From assembly GCA_020632715.1 (NCBI GenBank), contig JACKFA010000001.1, forward strand, positions 1,488,001 through 1,552,000: 64,000 bases of DNA, given 5' to 3'. This stretch comes from Deltaproteobacteria bacterium. Lineage in GTDB: Bacteria; Myxococcota_A; UBA9042; PHBI01. Below the pieces are notes generated by a model that ran no database searches, had not been told where the DNA came from, and worked only from the letters and a program-made list of their open reading frames with translations. Shown here piece after piece: positions 24,779-35,647 of the stretch (positions are counted from its first letter, which is position 1; each line of letters starts with the position of its first letter). Both the position numbers and the translations under genes were made by a program.

Positions 24779-27700
24779 GCGGCGCGCGGGTCGGGGGGGC
24801 CCTCCGCGCGCTCGCCGTCGCGCTCCTCGCCGCGGGGGGCCTCGCCGGCGGCGGCTGCGGCCAGGACGACGCGCCAGCCCTGACGCAGCGGCCGGACCAC
24901 GTCACGATCGGCCAGACCTGCGCCGAGACCACCGACTGCCACGAGGGGGAGACGTGCGACCCGCGCTCGCGCCGCTGCGTCGGCTGCCTCGCCGACGCCG
25001 ACTGCGGCGCGGGCGTCTGCCACCCGACCGAGCACGCCTGCGTCCAGTGCGTCGAGGACGACCAGTGCGGCGGCGTCGGCGTCTGCCACCCGACGCGCTC
25101 GGTGTGCGTCGGCTGCTGGGCCGACGACCAGTGCCCGGGGGGGCTCTGCGACCCGACGCAGCTCACGTGCGTCCAGTGCCTGACGGACTCGCAGTGCGGG
25201 CCGGGCGCGCGCTGCAACCCCGAGACGAAGGCCTGCGCCGGCGCCTGCGCGGCCACGGCCGACTGCGACGACGGCGATCCCTGCACCGTCGACAGCTGCA
25301 CCGCCGGCTCGTGCGTCGCGACCCCCGCGACCGACGGCCTCGCCTGCGACGACGGCGACGCCTGCACCCGCGGCGACGCCTGCCGCAGCGGGCGCTGTCG
25401 CCCGGGGCCGGCCGCGGTCTGCCAGGCGACGGCGGCCGCGGTCGACACGAACGCGGACGGCTGTGTCGACGGCTGCCGCTGCGCGGACGGGAGCGTCGTC
25501 GACCCCGGCGTCCCGTGCCCGTGCCCGTTCACGCTCGCCTGCGAGGGGGAGGCGACCCCCACGGACACGACGGGCGACGGGTGCGCGGACGCCTGCCGCT
25601 GCGCGGACGGGCTGCCGCCGCTCCCGAGCGGGCGCTGCGCGTGCGACCCGCTCGTCTGCCCCGCCGACACGACGCCTCGCGATCGCGACGACGACGGCTG
25701 CGTCGACGCCTGCGAGTGCCGCTCGGGCCTCGACGTCGGCGCGGACGGGGTCTGCCCGTGCCCGACCAGCATCACGTGCGTCGCCGGGCTCGTCCCGCAC
25801 GACACGACCGGCGACGGCTGCCCCGACACCTGCGGGAAGCCCTGCGAGAGCGCCTGCGACTGCTACGGCCAGGGGCTCCCGCTGCCCGACTCGTGCGCCC
25901 GCGCCTGCCCGACCTGCGGCGACTTCTGGGCGTGCGACGCGGGGGGCCGCTGCGAGGCGGCGTGCGGCCCGGTGCCCGCCGAGACGCTCGCCTGCGAGTG
26001 CCCCGCGGCGCCCGTCTGCGGCCCGCTCGAGGCGGCCTGGGACAGCGACGACGACGGCTGCAACGACGCCTGCCGCTGCCGCTACGGCGACAGCGCGCGC
26101 GACCCGGCGCTCGGCTGCCCGTGCGCCTTCGAGGTGGCCTGCGAGCCGAACGCGGTGCCCTCCGACACGAACGCCGACGGCTGCCCGGACGCCTGCGTCT
26201 GCGCGCCCGGCACCGCGCGCGCCCCGAGCGGGGCGTGCTGCGCGCCGCTCGCCTGCCCGGCCGGGAGCGCGGCCGTCGACGCGAACCACGACGGCTGCGT
26301 GGAGTCGTGCCTCTGCTGGGACGGGAGCGAGGCGGGCGACGGCGTCCCGGCGTGCCCGTGCCAGACGCTCGTCGGGTGCGCGGCGGGGGCCAACGCGGTC
26401 GACACCTCGGGCGACGGCTGCGCGGACGTCTGCCGCTGCCCCGACGGCACCGCGACGAACGCGGCCGGGCGCTGTTGCCCCGACGCGCCGACGTGCGGCG
26501 CGGGCGCCGCGCTCAAGGACACGAGCGGCGACGGCTGCGGCGACACCTGCGTCTGCGCCGACGGGACGGCCCCCGGCCCCGACGGGAGCTGCGTGTGCGC
26601 GACGCTGACCTGCACCGGGGCGCGCGTGCCGGTCGACCAGACCGGCGACGACTGCGCGGACGCCTGCGTGTGCCCCGCGGTCCCGTGCGCGGCGCCCGGG
26701 GTCTTGAAGGACGAGGACGCGGACGGCTGCGGCGACACCTGCCGGTGCCCGGGCGGGGCCGCGGCCGGGCCCGACGGGTGCTCGAGCTGCGCCATCACGT
26801 GCACGACGCCGCTCCCGCCGTGGGTGGTGCTGCGCGACCAGGACCAGGACGGCTGCTACGACCTCACGGACGCGTGCCCCGTCGGCACGCAGGGGGACGA
26901 CGCGAGCGGCGATGGCTGCTCCGATCGGTGCGTCCCGTGCGAGGCCGCGCTCGTCTGCCCGCGCGGCGCGACCGGGCAGGACACGGACGCCGACAACTGC
27001 CCCGACACGTGCGTCTGCGCGAGCGGCTTCGCGCCGACGGACGCTGGCTGCGGGTGTCCTGCGCCCCCCACCTGCACCGCGGGGACGGTGCCGCGCGATC
27101 ACGACGGCGACGGCTGCCCCGACGGCTGCGACACCCCCTGCGAGAAGGCCTGCGACTGCTACAGCGCCCTCGGCGCGGACGTCCCCGGGTCGTGCCCGCT
27201 CGCGTGCGCGAGCTGCGGGTCGTTCTGGGGCTGCGTCGACGGGTTCTGCGCGGCGCGCTGCGACGCGATCCCGGCCGATTCCCGCGTGTGCACGTGCCCG
27301 GCGGCGCCCGTGTGCGGGCCGCACGAGCGCGCGGTGGACGGCGACAACGACGGCTGCGTCGACGCCTGCAAGTGCGAGGAGGGGCGCGAGCGCGGCCCGA
27401 GCGGCGTCTGCTGCGGGCCGTCGTCCTGCCCGGACGGCGCGACCGCGGTCGACGCGGACCGCGACGGCTGCGCCGACACCTGTGACTGCGGGCCGGGGCG
27501 CGAGCTCGCGGGGGGCGCGTGCGTCTGCCGGGCGCAGATCCGCTGCGCCCCCGGGACGGCGCCGCGCGACGACGACGGCGACGGCTGCCCCGACGCGTGC
27601 GCGCCCACCTGCGACGACGCCTGCGACTGCTACGCCACGGGGCCGGCGCCCGGCGTGTGCGAGCTCGAGTGCGCCTCGTGCGGCGCGTTCTGGGGTTGCG

Positions 27701-29799
27701 AGGCGGGGGTGTGCGTGCCGGGGTGCGGCGTCGTGCCGGAGGCGGCGCGCGCGTGCGAGGTGTGCGAGCCGCTCGCGTGCGCGCCGGGGACGGAGCCCTT
27801 CGACCGCGACCAGGACGGCTGCGTCGAGACGTGCCGCCGGCCCTGTGAGGACGCGTGCGACTGCGTCGCCGAGGTGGAGGCGCGCGCGTCGTCGCTCGCG
27901 GCGGCGAACGATGGCACCTGTCGCGCGCTCGTGCCGCGCTGCGACGGCGGCTACTGCGCCGCCGGCTGCGTGTCGACCACCGCGAGCGCCACGCCGACGG
28001 ACACGACGGCGACGCTCGTGTCGCCCGTCTGCCCGACGCCCGTCTGTGAGGCCGACGACGACTGTGGCGAGGGGCGCTTCTGCGCGCGGCCGACCTGCGG
28101 CGGGCTCGGGCGCTGCGAGCTGCGGCCGGCGGCCTGCACGACCGAGGTGGCGCCCGTCTGCGGGTGCGACGGGATCACCTACGGGAACGCGTGCGCGGCC
28201 CGCGCGGCGGGGATGAACGTCGTTCACAGCGGCGCCTGCGACAAGGTGTGCGGCGGGCTCCTCGGGCTCCCGTGCGGCCCCGGGGAGCGCTGCGAGCTCG
28301 GCGCCGGGCGGTGCGGCGAGGCCGACGGGGAGGGGATCTGCGTGGCCGTCGACGCGACGTGTAGCGCCGAGGTGGCGCCCGTCTGCGGGTGCGACGGGGC
28401 GACCTACGCGAACGACTGCGCGCGCCTCCACGCGGGCGTCGGGGAGGACCACGACGGGCGCTGCGAGCTCGCCTGCGCGTCGAACGCGGACTGCCCGGGG
28501 GACGGGAGCTGGTGCGAGCTCGAGGGCTGCGGCGGGACCGGCGTCTGTCGCGCCCGACCCACGATCTGTCCTCTCCCGGCCGAGCCGACGGGGAACGAGG
28601 CGACCGCGCCGGGCGAGGTCTGCGGCTGCGACGGGACGACCTTCGCGAGCCGCTGCGCGGCGGCGCGGGCCGGCGTGAGCGTGGCGTTCGCGGGCGCGTG
28701 CGGCGCCGGCTGCGGTGGCCTCGCGGCGACGCGCTGCCCGGACGGGGCCGTGTGCGCCCTCGCGGCCGGGCGGTGCGACGTCGCGGACGCCGGGGGCACC
28801 TGCGTCTTCGCGCCGGAGGCCTGCCCCGACGCGCTCGCGCCGGTGTGCGGCTGCGACGGCGTCACCTACGAGAACCCGTGCAAGCTGCGGGCGGCCGGGG
28901 TGGCGCCGGCGCGGGAGGGGGCCTGCGAGGGGAGCGCGTGCGGGGCCGACGGCGCGTGCGCGGACGGCCTCGTGTGCCGGCGCGACGGCTGCGGCGCGGG
29001 CGGCGTCTGCGTGCCGAAGCCGGCGGCGTGCCCGGACCTCGGCGCGCCGGTCTGCGGCTGCGACGGCGGCGACTACGCGAGCGCGTGCGCGGCGACGGTC
29101 GCGGGGGAGGCGGTCGCGAGCGAGGGGCCGTGCGTGACGCCGTGCGAGGCCGCGAGCGACTGCGCGGCGGGCGAGTATTGCGACGCGGGGCCCGGCTGCG
29201 GGCTCGTCGGGACGTGCGCGCCGGTGCCGGTCGCGTGCGTCGTGGCGGCGTCGTTCGCGCCGGTGTGCGGCTGCGACGGGAGCGGCTACGCGAGCCCGTG
29301 CGAGGCGTACGGCGCGGGGACCGGGGTCGGCGGCGAGGACGTCGCGCAGTGCGGCGGCGCCTGCGTCCCGGGGGACGACGCGGCCTGCGGGGACGGCGCC
29401 TTCTGCGAGGCGGCGGCGGGGACGTGCGGCGAGGGAGACGGGCTCGGGACGTGCGCGCCGAGGCCGCGCGGGTGCCCAGCGGTCTGGGCGCCGGTGTGCG
29501 GCTGCGACGGCGTCACCTACGCGAGCGCGTGCGAGCGGGCGGCGGCCGGGGTCGCGTCGCTCCACGACGGGGCGTGCGCGCCGACGGCGTGCGGGGCCGA
29601 CGCGGACTGCGGCGAGGGCCGCCTCTGCTATCGCGCCGGGGGCTGCGAGGGCGCCGGGACCTGCGTCGACCGGCCGCGCGTGTGCGCGACGGAGGCGACG
29701 GCGGCGCCCGTGTGCGGGTGCGACGGGCGCGTGTACGCGAGCCGCTGCGCCGCGCTCGCGGCCGGGCAGGGGGTGGCTGGCGCCGGGGCGTGTCCGTGA
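24775..29799 (+). CDS. giant cysteine-rich lipoprotein with about eight Kazal-like domains
   Basis: A 1674-aa predicted lipoprotein (lipobox GGGC after a signal peptide of about 25 residues). After four short CxxDxxC modules comes a long series of repeats in which DxxxDGCxDxCxC alternates with CPxGT segments (roughly residues 200-1070). The last third holds about eight Kazal/follistatin-like domains marked by APVCGCDGxTYxxxC with a spaced final Cys; the last ends at the C-terminus. Kazal domains inhibit serine proteases, so the protein may shield the cell from its own or foreign proteases (inference). Start GTG 24775 overlaps the mini-ORF stop. It follows module 2, as paralogues 1 and 2 precede module 1. 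Confidence 0.85.
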   Translation: MSGARVGGALRALAVALLAAGGLAGGGCGQDDAPALTQRPDHVTIGQTCAETTDCHEGETCDPRSRRCVGCLADADCGAGVCHPTEHACVQCVEDDQCGGVGVCHPTRSVCVGCWADDQCPGGLCDPTQLTCVQCLTDSQCGPGARCNPETKACAGACAATADCDDGDPCTVDSCTAGSCVATPATDGLACDDGDACTRGDACRSGRCRPGPAAVCQATAAAVDTNADGCVDGCRCADGSVVDPGVPCPCPFTLACEGEATPTDTTGDGCADACRCADGLPPLPSGRCACDPLVCPADTTPRDRDDDGCVDACECRSGLDVGADGVCPCPTSITCVAGLVPHDTTGDGCPDTCGKPCESACDCYGQGLPLPDSCARACPTCGDFWACDAGGRCEAACGPVPAETLACECPAAPVCGPLEAAWDSDDDGCNDACRCRYGDSARDPALGCPCAFEVACEPNAVPSDTNADGCPDACVCAPGTARAPSGACCAPLACPAGSAAVDANHDGCVESCLCWDGSEAGDGVPACPCQTLVGCAAGANAVDTSGDGCADVCRCPDGTATNAAGRCCPDAPTCGAGAALKDTSGDGCGDTCVCADGTAPGPDGSCVCATLTCTGARVPVDQTGDDCADACVCPAVPCAAPGVLKDEDADGCGDTCRCPGGAAAGPDGCSSCAITCTTPLPPWVVLRDQDQDGCYDLTDACPVGTQGDDASGDGCSDRCVPCEAALVCPRGATGQDTDADNCPDTCVCASGFAPTDAGCGCPAPPTCTAGTVPRDHDGDGCPDGCDTPCEKACDCYSALGADVPGSCPLACASCGSFWGCVDGFCAARCDAIPADSRVCTCPAAPVCGPHERAVDGDNDGCVDACKCEEGRERGPSGVCCGPSSCPDGATAVDADRDGCADTCDCGPGRELAGGACVCRAQIRCAPGTAPRDDDGDGCPDACAPTCDDACDCYATGPAPGVCELECASCGAFWGCEAGVCVPGCGVVPEAARACEVCEPLACAPGTEPFDRDQDGCVETCRRPCEDACDCVAEVEARASSLAAANDGTCRALVPRCDGGYCAAGCVSTTASATPTDTTATLVSPVCPTPVCEADDDCGEGRFCARPTCGGLGRCELRPAACTTEVAPVCGCDGITYGNACAARAAGMNVVHSGACDKVCGGLLGLPCGPGERCELGAGRCGEADGEGICVAVDATCSAEVAPVCGCDGATYANDCARLHAGVGEDHDGRCELACASNADCPGDGSWCELEGCGGTGVCRARPTICPLPAEPTGNEATAPGEVCGCDGTTFASRCAAARAGVSVAFAGACGAGCGGLAATRCPDGAVCALAAGRCDVADAGGTCVFAPEACPDALAPVCGCDGVTYENPCKLRAAGVAPAREGACEGSACGADGACADGLVCRRDGCGAGGVCVPKPAACPDLGAPVCGCDGGDYASACAATVAGEAVASEGPCVTPCEAASDCAAGEYCDAGPGCGLVGTCAPVPVACVVAASFAPVCGCDGSGYASPCEAYGAGTGVGGEDVAQCGGACVPGDDAACGDGAFCEAAAGTCGEGDGLGTCAPRPRGCPAVWAPVCGCDGVTYASACERAAAGVASLHDGACAPTACGADADCGEGRLCYRAGGCEGAGTCVDRPRVCATEATAAPVCGCDGRVYASRCAALAAGQGVAGAGACP

Positions 29800-30056
29800 C
29801 CAGCGCCCATGCGCAGTCGCGAGAGCAGGAGCCTCGAGTGAACGACCCGTTACAGGGTCCTGCAGGGTACCGATCCGCACCAGGGCTTTGTCCCCGGCGG
29901 ATTTCCGGCCCGCTGGCTGCGAAAACCGTGACAAGTTCTCGACGAACGCCGCGCAACACGGCATCATCTCGTCCTAGGGGGCTCATGCGGGTTCACGCGT
30001 GCCGTGACGGCTTGCGTGGATTTCGCTGGCGCTCGCGCTGAAAAACATGAATAAAC

Positions 30057-30202
30057 GGTCGCGACAATCGCGTGCGTCGTCGCGACCGACCATCGAGCAG
30101 GTTTGGCTCGGTCCATGGCTTTCCCGCCTCGGCCTTGCCAACTCAGAGACCGTCCACCTTCCCTAGCCCGCACAGGGAAATGGTTGGACGGTCTCTTTTT
30201 TT
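30057..30202 (+). ncRNA. possible structured RNA ending in a strong terminator
   Basis: Two perfect stems frame a 146-bp segment of lower GC in a 686-bp gene-free gap: GGTCGCGAC (30057-30065) with GTCGCGACC (30079-30087), and the terminator stem at 30145-30196. No ORF or clear promoter was found. It may be an independent small RNA or a long leader/attenuator before pckA. The earlier part of the gap (29800-30056) shows nothing I can name. Confidence 0.3.
30145..30202 (+). terminator. strong intrinsic terminator upstream of pckA
   Basis: AGAGACCGTCCA (30145-30156) pairs perfectly with TGGACGGTCTCT (30185-30196), followed by an uninterrupted T run to about 30202. The loop can fold further (TTCCC with GGGAA). 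It ends whatever is transcribed from upstream and isolates pckA. Confidence 0.85.
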
Positions 30203-30324
30203 GGCGCGGCGGGTGAGCGGCGTGCTGCGGCGCGGATCAGGCCCGATCGGGAGCGCCGGGAGCGGCCCCCGGCGCCGATCTGCCGATCAGCGGCCGCCCG
30301 CCGATCGCGGCGGCGTGAGCTCCA

Positions 30325-30346
30325 GGGGTGTGTCTTTTAGCACACC
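30325..30346. promoter_or_regulatory. GGGTGTG/CACACCC hairpin with AT-rich core
   Basis: GGGTGTG-TCTTTTAG-CACACCC lies about 140 bp before pckA. Its core TGTGTCTTTTAGCACA differs by one base from a 16-mer inside the lipoprotein gene at about 7338. A protein-binding site or small dispersed motif is possible. Confidence 0.35.
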
Positions 30347-30417
30347 CGGCTCGCCCACCGGACGACCGCACGCGGGGCTCGCGGCGTGGCCCTCGTGCGA
30401 TCTCGCCCTCTCGCCCT

Positions 30418-30448
30418 GGCGCTTGCAAGCGCCGGCCTCCCATGGGAG
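30418..30448. promoter_or_regulatory. tandem perfect palindromes before pckA
   Basis: GGCGCTTGCAAGCGCC (30418-30433, 16 bp) and CTCCCATGGGAG (30437-30448, 12 bp) are both perfect and lie 38-68 bp before the ATG. They are candidate operators for carbon-source control of pckA. Confidence 0.45.
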
Positions 30449-30485
30449 ACAGGGCGCAGGTCAGGCCTTCACGCTGGAGACGCGC

Positions 30486-32075
<1,590 letters not shown>

Positions 32076-32083
32076 CGGCGCCG

Positions 32084-32330
32084 CCCAGGCGGCCCGCGCG
32101 GCCGCCCGCGCCCTGGTACCCCGGCGGCGGTCCGCGTGGCCGCCCGCACCCCGGTGCTCCGGCGGCGGTCCGCGTGGCCGCCGCGCCCTGGCCCCTGGCG
32201 GCGGCCCTCGTGGCCGCCGCGCCCCGGCGCTCCGGCGTGGCGGCCCTCGTGGCCGCCGTCTGCTCCCTCGCCGAGGCGACCACGACCCGCTCGCGGCGTA
32301 GGGGCGGCCCTCGTGGCCGCCCGCTGGCGC
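32084..32330. repeat. GGCGGTCCGCGTGGCCGCC repeat cluster
   Basis: Five to six imperfect copies of a 40-50-bp unit built on GGCGGCCCTCGTGGCCGCC fill the gap between pckA and the YkgJ/FliB-like gene. The family also forms an array at 39456-39710 in the other orientation. Each unit can form a hairpin. No gene is supported in 32076-32370. Confidence 0.8.
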
Positions 32331-32370
32331 TCCCCTTGCCATCCGGCCGTCGCCGGCGCACGCTCGCCGT

Positions 32371-33450
32371 GTGGAAAGCGCTCGCGACGTCCCGCCGCTC
32401 GTGTACGACCCGATCGTGCGCCAGTGGGCGTGTCAGATGCGCGGCCTCTGCTGCAAGGGCTACGACATCCACCTCGATCGCGTCGCCCTCTCCCGCGTCT
32501 TCAAGCGCCTGACCGCCGCCGGCGACGCCCGCGCGCCGCTCTTCGACCCGGCCACCGCCGAGGCCAGCGACGACGGCTTCTTCCCGCTCCCGCTCACCGC
32601 CGAGCGCGCCTGCCACTTCCTCGAGGACAAGCTCTGCGGCTACCGCGGCCACTTCGGCGCCGAGACCCTGCCGACCCCCTGCCGCGTCTACCCCTACGCC
32701 TCCATCCTCACCCCCACGCGCCAGCTCCTCGGCCTCATCTTCACCTGCCCGACGGCCCTCGGGCTCCTCGCCGCCGAGCCGGCGCTCGCGGTCGTCGTCG
32801 ACCCCGACGGTGAGCCGCCGATGCCCTTCGTCGGCGACCTCGCGAGCGACCGCCGCGCCTACGTCGACGCCCACGGCGAGCGCGTCAGCGCCGCCGCCTT
32901 CTGGGACCTGCACTGGGCCCTCTTCGAGCGCTTCCGCGCGAGCGCCGGCGCCGGCGACGTCCTCTCCCGGCTCCGCGCCCTCGCCGAGCACGCCTTCGAC
33001 GCGCCGTGCCCCGAGCCGCTCGCCCTCACCGCCGAGAGCCTCGGCGAGACCCGCTTCGACGCCGCGCTCACCGGGCAGATCTTCCTGCGCGGCGGCTCCC
33101 CCTTCCTCCTGCCGACCCTCTTCGAGCCGCGCCGGCCGCGCCCCCTCGATGAGCCGCTCCCCGACTACGAACGCGGCGAGGACGACCTCCTCGGGCGCTA
33201 CCTCGAGCACCGGCTCCTCGTCCCCACGTTCCTCGAGGAGCGCGCCGATCTCGGCTTCCTGGTCGGCCTCCTCCTCGCCCTCGCCGCCCGCTACCGCATC
33301 GAGCGCGCGCGGGGCCTCGAGCCCCTCTACGCCATCCACCAGCTCGACGCGGTGTTCGTCCAGGGCACGATGCCCGAGCGCCTCTTCCCGGCCGGAGGCC
33401 GCGTCGACTGGCGCACGGTCGCGATGATCGGGCTCGGCGGGACGCTCTGA
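32371..33450 (+). CDS. YkgJ/FliB-like cysteine-cluster protein
   Basis: A 359-aa protein with an N-terminal cysteine cluster: WACQMRGLCCKGY, then ACHFLEDKLCGY, TPCRVYPY and FTCPTALGL, the pattern of YkgJ-type cluster proteins and of FliB, which methylates flagellin lysines with a SAM-linked Fe-S centre. The rest is helical. Start is GTG 32371; the frame is closed shortly upstream. A related gene, broken by a frameshift, lies at 60475. No flagellar genes are nearby, so the target is unknown. Confidence 0.75.
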   Translation: MESARDVPPLVYDPIVRQWACQMRGLCCKGYDIHLDRVALSRVFKRLTAAGDARAPLFDPATAEASDDGFFPLPLTAERACHFLEDKLCGYRGHFGAETLPTPCRVYPYASILTPTRQLLGLIFTCPTALGLLAAEPALAVVVDPDGEPPMPFVGDLASDRRAYVDAHGERVSAAAFWDLHWALFERFRASAGAGDVLSRLRALAEHAFDAPCPEPLALTAESLGETRFDAALTGQIFLRGGSPFLLPTLFEPRRPRPLDEPLPDYERGEDDLLGRYLEHRLLVPTFLEERADLGFLVGLLLALAARYRIERARGLEPLYAIHQLDAVFVQGTMPERLFPAGGRVDWRTVAMIGLGGTL

Positions 33451-33502
33451 CCGTGGCGCGCGCCGGCTCGCGCGCCGCGCGGCCGCCGGCGCCCGCTCAC
33501 CC

Positions 33503-33559
33503 GTAACCCACGCGGCGGTCGGTTACAGTTCGACACACGAGCATTTGCGGAAGTGCTCG
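33503..33559. promoter_or_regulatory. paired inverted repeats upstream of the hydrolase gene
   Basis: GTAACC (33503-33508) with GGTTAC (33521-33526), and CGAGCA (33538-33543) with TGCTCG (33554-33559), in a locally less GC-rich patch about 90-140 bp before the ATG. They are possible operator sites; no -35/-10 pair is convincing. Confidence 0.3.
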
Positions 33560-33646
33560 CCCCTCCTCGAAACTCGATGACGACGCGCGTCTCCACCCTC
33601 GCGCGCCAACTCCCATCGACAGCTCTGCGCGCCGCCGAGGCTCACC

Positions 33647-34471
33647 ATGACCGAGCACGAGCGCCGTCGGATCCTGGACCACCCGGTCCTCTCCGGTCGT
33701 CTCTTCTTCCCCCAGAGCGAGCCACCGCCCGACGTCACCTGGGTCGACGTCCCCGGCGCCCGCCTCGCCTGTCACCACGCCGTCCACGACCCGGCGTGGC
33801 CGACGATCGTCCACTTCCACGGCAACGGCGAGGTCGTCGCCGACCACGTCCCCGAGCTCGTGGACCTCGCGCGCGCCGCCCGCGCGAACCTCTTCCTGGC
33901 CGAGTATCGCGGCTACGGCGGCTCTACCGGGCAGCCGGCGGTCGCGACCCTGCTCTCGGACGTGCCGCACGTCATCCGCGCGCTCGGCCTCCCGCCGGCG
34001 CGGCTCATCGCGTTCGGGCGCTCGCTGGGCTCGCTCCTCGCCATCCACGCGACGGCGATGTTCTCGAGGCTCGGGGGGCTCGTCCTCGAGAGCGCCATCG
34101 CCGACCCGCTCGAGCGCCTCCTCGCGCGCGTCCAGCCCTGGGAGCTCGACGCGACGCACGAGGCCGTCGCGAGCGCCGTCGAGACGGTGCTCGGCCACGA
34201 GCGCAAGGTCAGGGCCTACGAGGGGCAGGTGCTCGTCCTCCACGCCCGCCACGACGACATCGTCGACGCGAGCCACGCGGAGCGTCTCTACGCCTGGTCG
34301 GACCCCGATCGCGCGCGCCTCGTGCTCCTCCCCTTCGGCGACCACAACAGCGTCATGTTCGCGAACCGGCGCGCCTACGGCGAGGCGCTCGCCGAGCTCG
34401 TGGCGGCGGTCGCCGCCGCGGGGGCGTCGGCGACGTCGGGGGCGTCCGTCAAGGTCGCGCGAACGTCATGA
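33647..34471 (+). CDS. alpha/beta hydrolase family protein
   Basis: A 274-aa serine hydrolase of the alpha/beta fold. The oxyanion-hole region is HFHGNGE, the nucleophile elbow GRSLGS (about residues 124-129), an acid candidate is in VLHARHDDIVD and the catalytic His is in GDHNS (about 235). There is no signal peptide, so it acts in the cytoplasm; the family includes esterases and ABHD17/FrsA-like hydrolases and the substrate cannot be predicted. ATG 33647 is the first good start. It ends just before a repeat-rich gap. Confidence 0.88.
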   Translation: MTEHERRRILDHPVLSGRLFFPQSEPPPDVTWVDVPGARLACHHAVHDPAWPTIVHFHGNGEVVADHVPELVDLARAARANLFLAEYRGYGGSTGQPAVATLLSDVPHVIRALGLPPARLIAFGRSLGSLLAIHATAMFSRLGGLVLESAIADPLERLLARVQPWELDATHEAVASAVETVLGHERKVRAYEGQVLVLHARHDDIVDASHAERLYAWSDPDRARLVLLPFGDHNSVMFANRRAYGEALAELVAAVAAAGASATSGASVKVARTS

Positions 34472-34533
34472 ACCCGTCATACCCCGGAGGCACGGGGGGC
34501 GACGCGCCAAATGTGACGTGAGTACGGGTTCTT

Positions 34534-34678
34534 ACCACGGAGGCACGGAGGCACGGAGGGTTCGGTGGAGTCGCTGAACCCGCCTCCCGCTCCTCCTCCG
34601 AGGCGCCGCGCGGATCGGGAGGGAGAGGGAGGGCTCGTCGCACCGCGGAGCCCCTCCGTGCCTCCGTGCCTCCGTGGT
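34534..34678. repeat. 27-bp perfect inverted repeat of the CACGGAGG family
   Basis: A 27-bp sequence starting ACCACGGAGGCACGGAGGCA (34534-34560) is exactly repeated in inverse orientation at 34652-34678, enclosing 91 bp. It lies between the 3' ends of the hydrolase and plsC genes, which are convergent. The unit resembles a non-autonomous mobile element, or a bidirectional terminator. Confidence 0.75.
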
Positions 34679-34747
34679 CGTCCCCCCACGAGGCCCCGGA
34701 CTTCCCCCGTCATGGCGCGCTGCACGCGGCCACAATAGGCCGCACTC

Positions 34748-35491
34748 TCAATCGAATCCGGCGATGCGCCGCGCTTCATCTCGCAGTTGCGAGATGCGCT
34801 CCCGCACCTCGGCCATGAGGGCGTCCTTGTCCTCGAGCGTGACGCCGTCGGTCGGGATCGGGTCCCCCACGACCATCGCCACGCGGCCGCCGCGCCCTGT
34901 CACCCACCAGCCCGGCGGGTAGACCGTGCGCGTGCCGCCGATGCCGATGGGCACGATCGGCGCGCCGCTCTTGATCGCCAGCACGAAGCCCCCCTTCTTG
35001 AAGGGCAGCAGATCCGCCTCCGTGCCGCGCGTGCCCTCGGGGAAGACCAGCACCGCGCGCCCCTCCGCGACCTCCTCGGCGGCCTTCTCGATCGACGCGA
35101 ACGCGCTCTCGCGCTGTCTCCGGTCGACCGGGATGTGCCCGAGGCGACGCAGCGCCCAGCCGAAGCCCGGGAAGCGGAAGAGCTCGATCTTCGCGAGGAA
35201 GGAGATCGGCCGCGACGAGCTCCGGATGATGAGCGGCGGGTCGAGGTGGCTCTGGTGGTTGCTCATGAGCACGCAGTGCCCGAGGCCCTCGAGCTTCTCG
35301 ACCCCGCGCACCTCGATGTCGTCGATGCCCGCCGTGCGGAGGATCCCCGCCGCCCACGCCCGCGAGACCGGCCACCACACCCTCTCCCCACCCTCGAAGG
35401 CCGCGGCGATGCCCGCGGTCAGGCCGAAGGGCGGCGTCGCCGCGAACAACCAGCCGTAGACCGGCACCGAGCGGAGCGGGCGCTGGCTCAC
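34748..35491 (-). CDS. plsC: 1-acyl-sn-glycerol-3-phosphate acyltransferase
   Basis: A 247-aa PlsC-type acyltransferase making phosphatidic acid at the inner membrane. The family motifs are NHQSHLD (HX4D catalytic site), FPEGTRG (substrate binding) and IVPIGIGGT. The hydrophobic N-terminus (VYGWLFAATPPFGLTAG) would anchor it. The start is taken as GTG 35491, which overlaps the stop of a 16-codon mini-frame (GTGA); GTG 35467 is the alternative. Divergent from the MopE-like gene. It is a closer match to standard PlsC than the 349-aa protein at 17314. Confidence 0.9.
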   Translation of the reverse strand: MSQRPLRSVPVYGWLFAATPPFGLTAGIAAAFEGGERVWWPVSRAWAAGILRTAGIDDIEVRGVEKLEGLGHCVLMSNHQSHLDPPLIIRSSSRPISFLAKIELFRFPGFGWALRRLGHIPVDRRQRESAFASIEKAAEEVAEGRAVLVFPEGTRGTEADLLPFKKGGFVLAIKSGAPIVPIGIGGTRTVYPPGWWVTGRGGRVAMVVGDPIPTDGVTLEDKDALMAEVRERISQLRDEARRIAGFD

Positions 35492-35647
35492 GGCTGCCGC
35501 GCAGCGGCCGACGCCGCGGGATCGGGGAGAGCGTGCATGGGCCGAGCGTAGCGCATCCGCCACGGCAGTAGAAGGCGGCGCCGCTCGCGTCGCGCTTGCG
35601 TTGGAGGACTCCGGCGACGAACATGCACCCCACGCAGGGAGGGGGAC

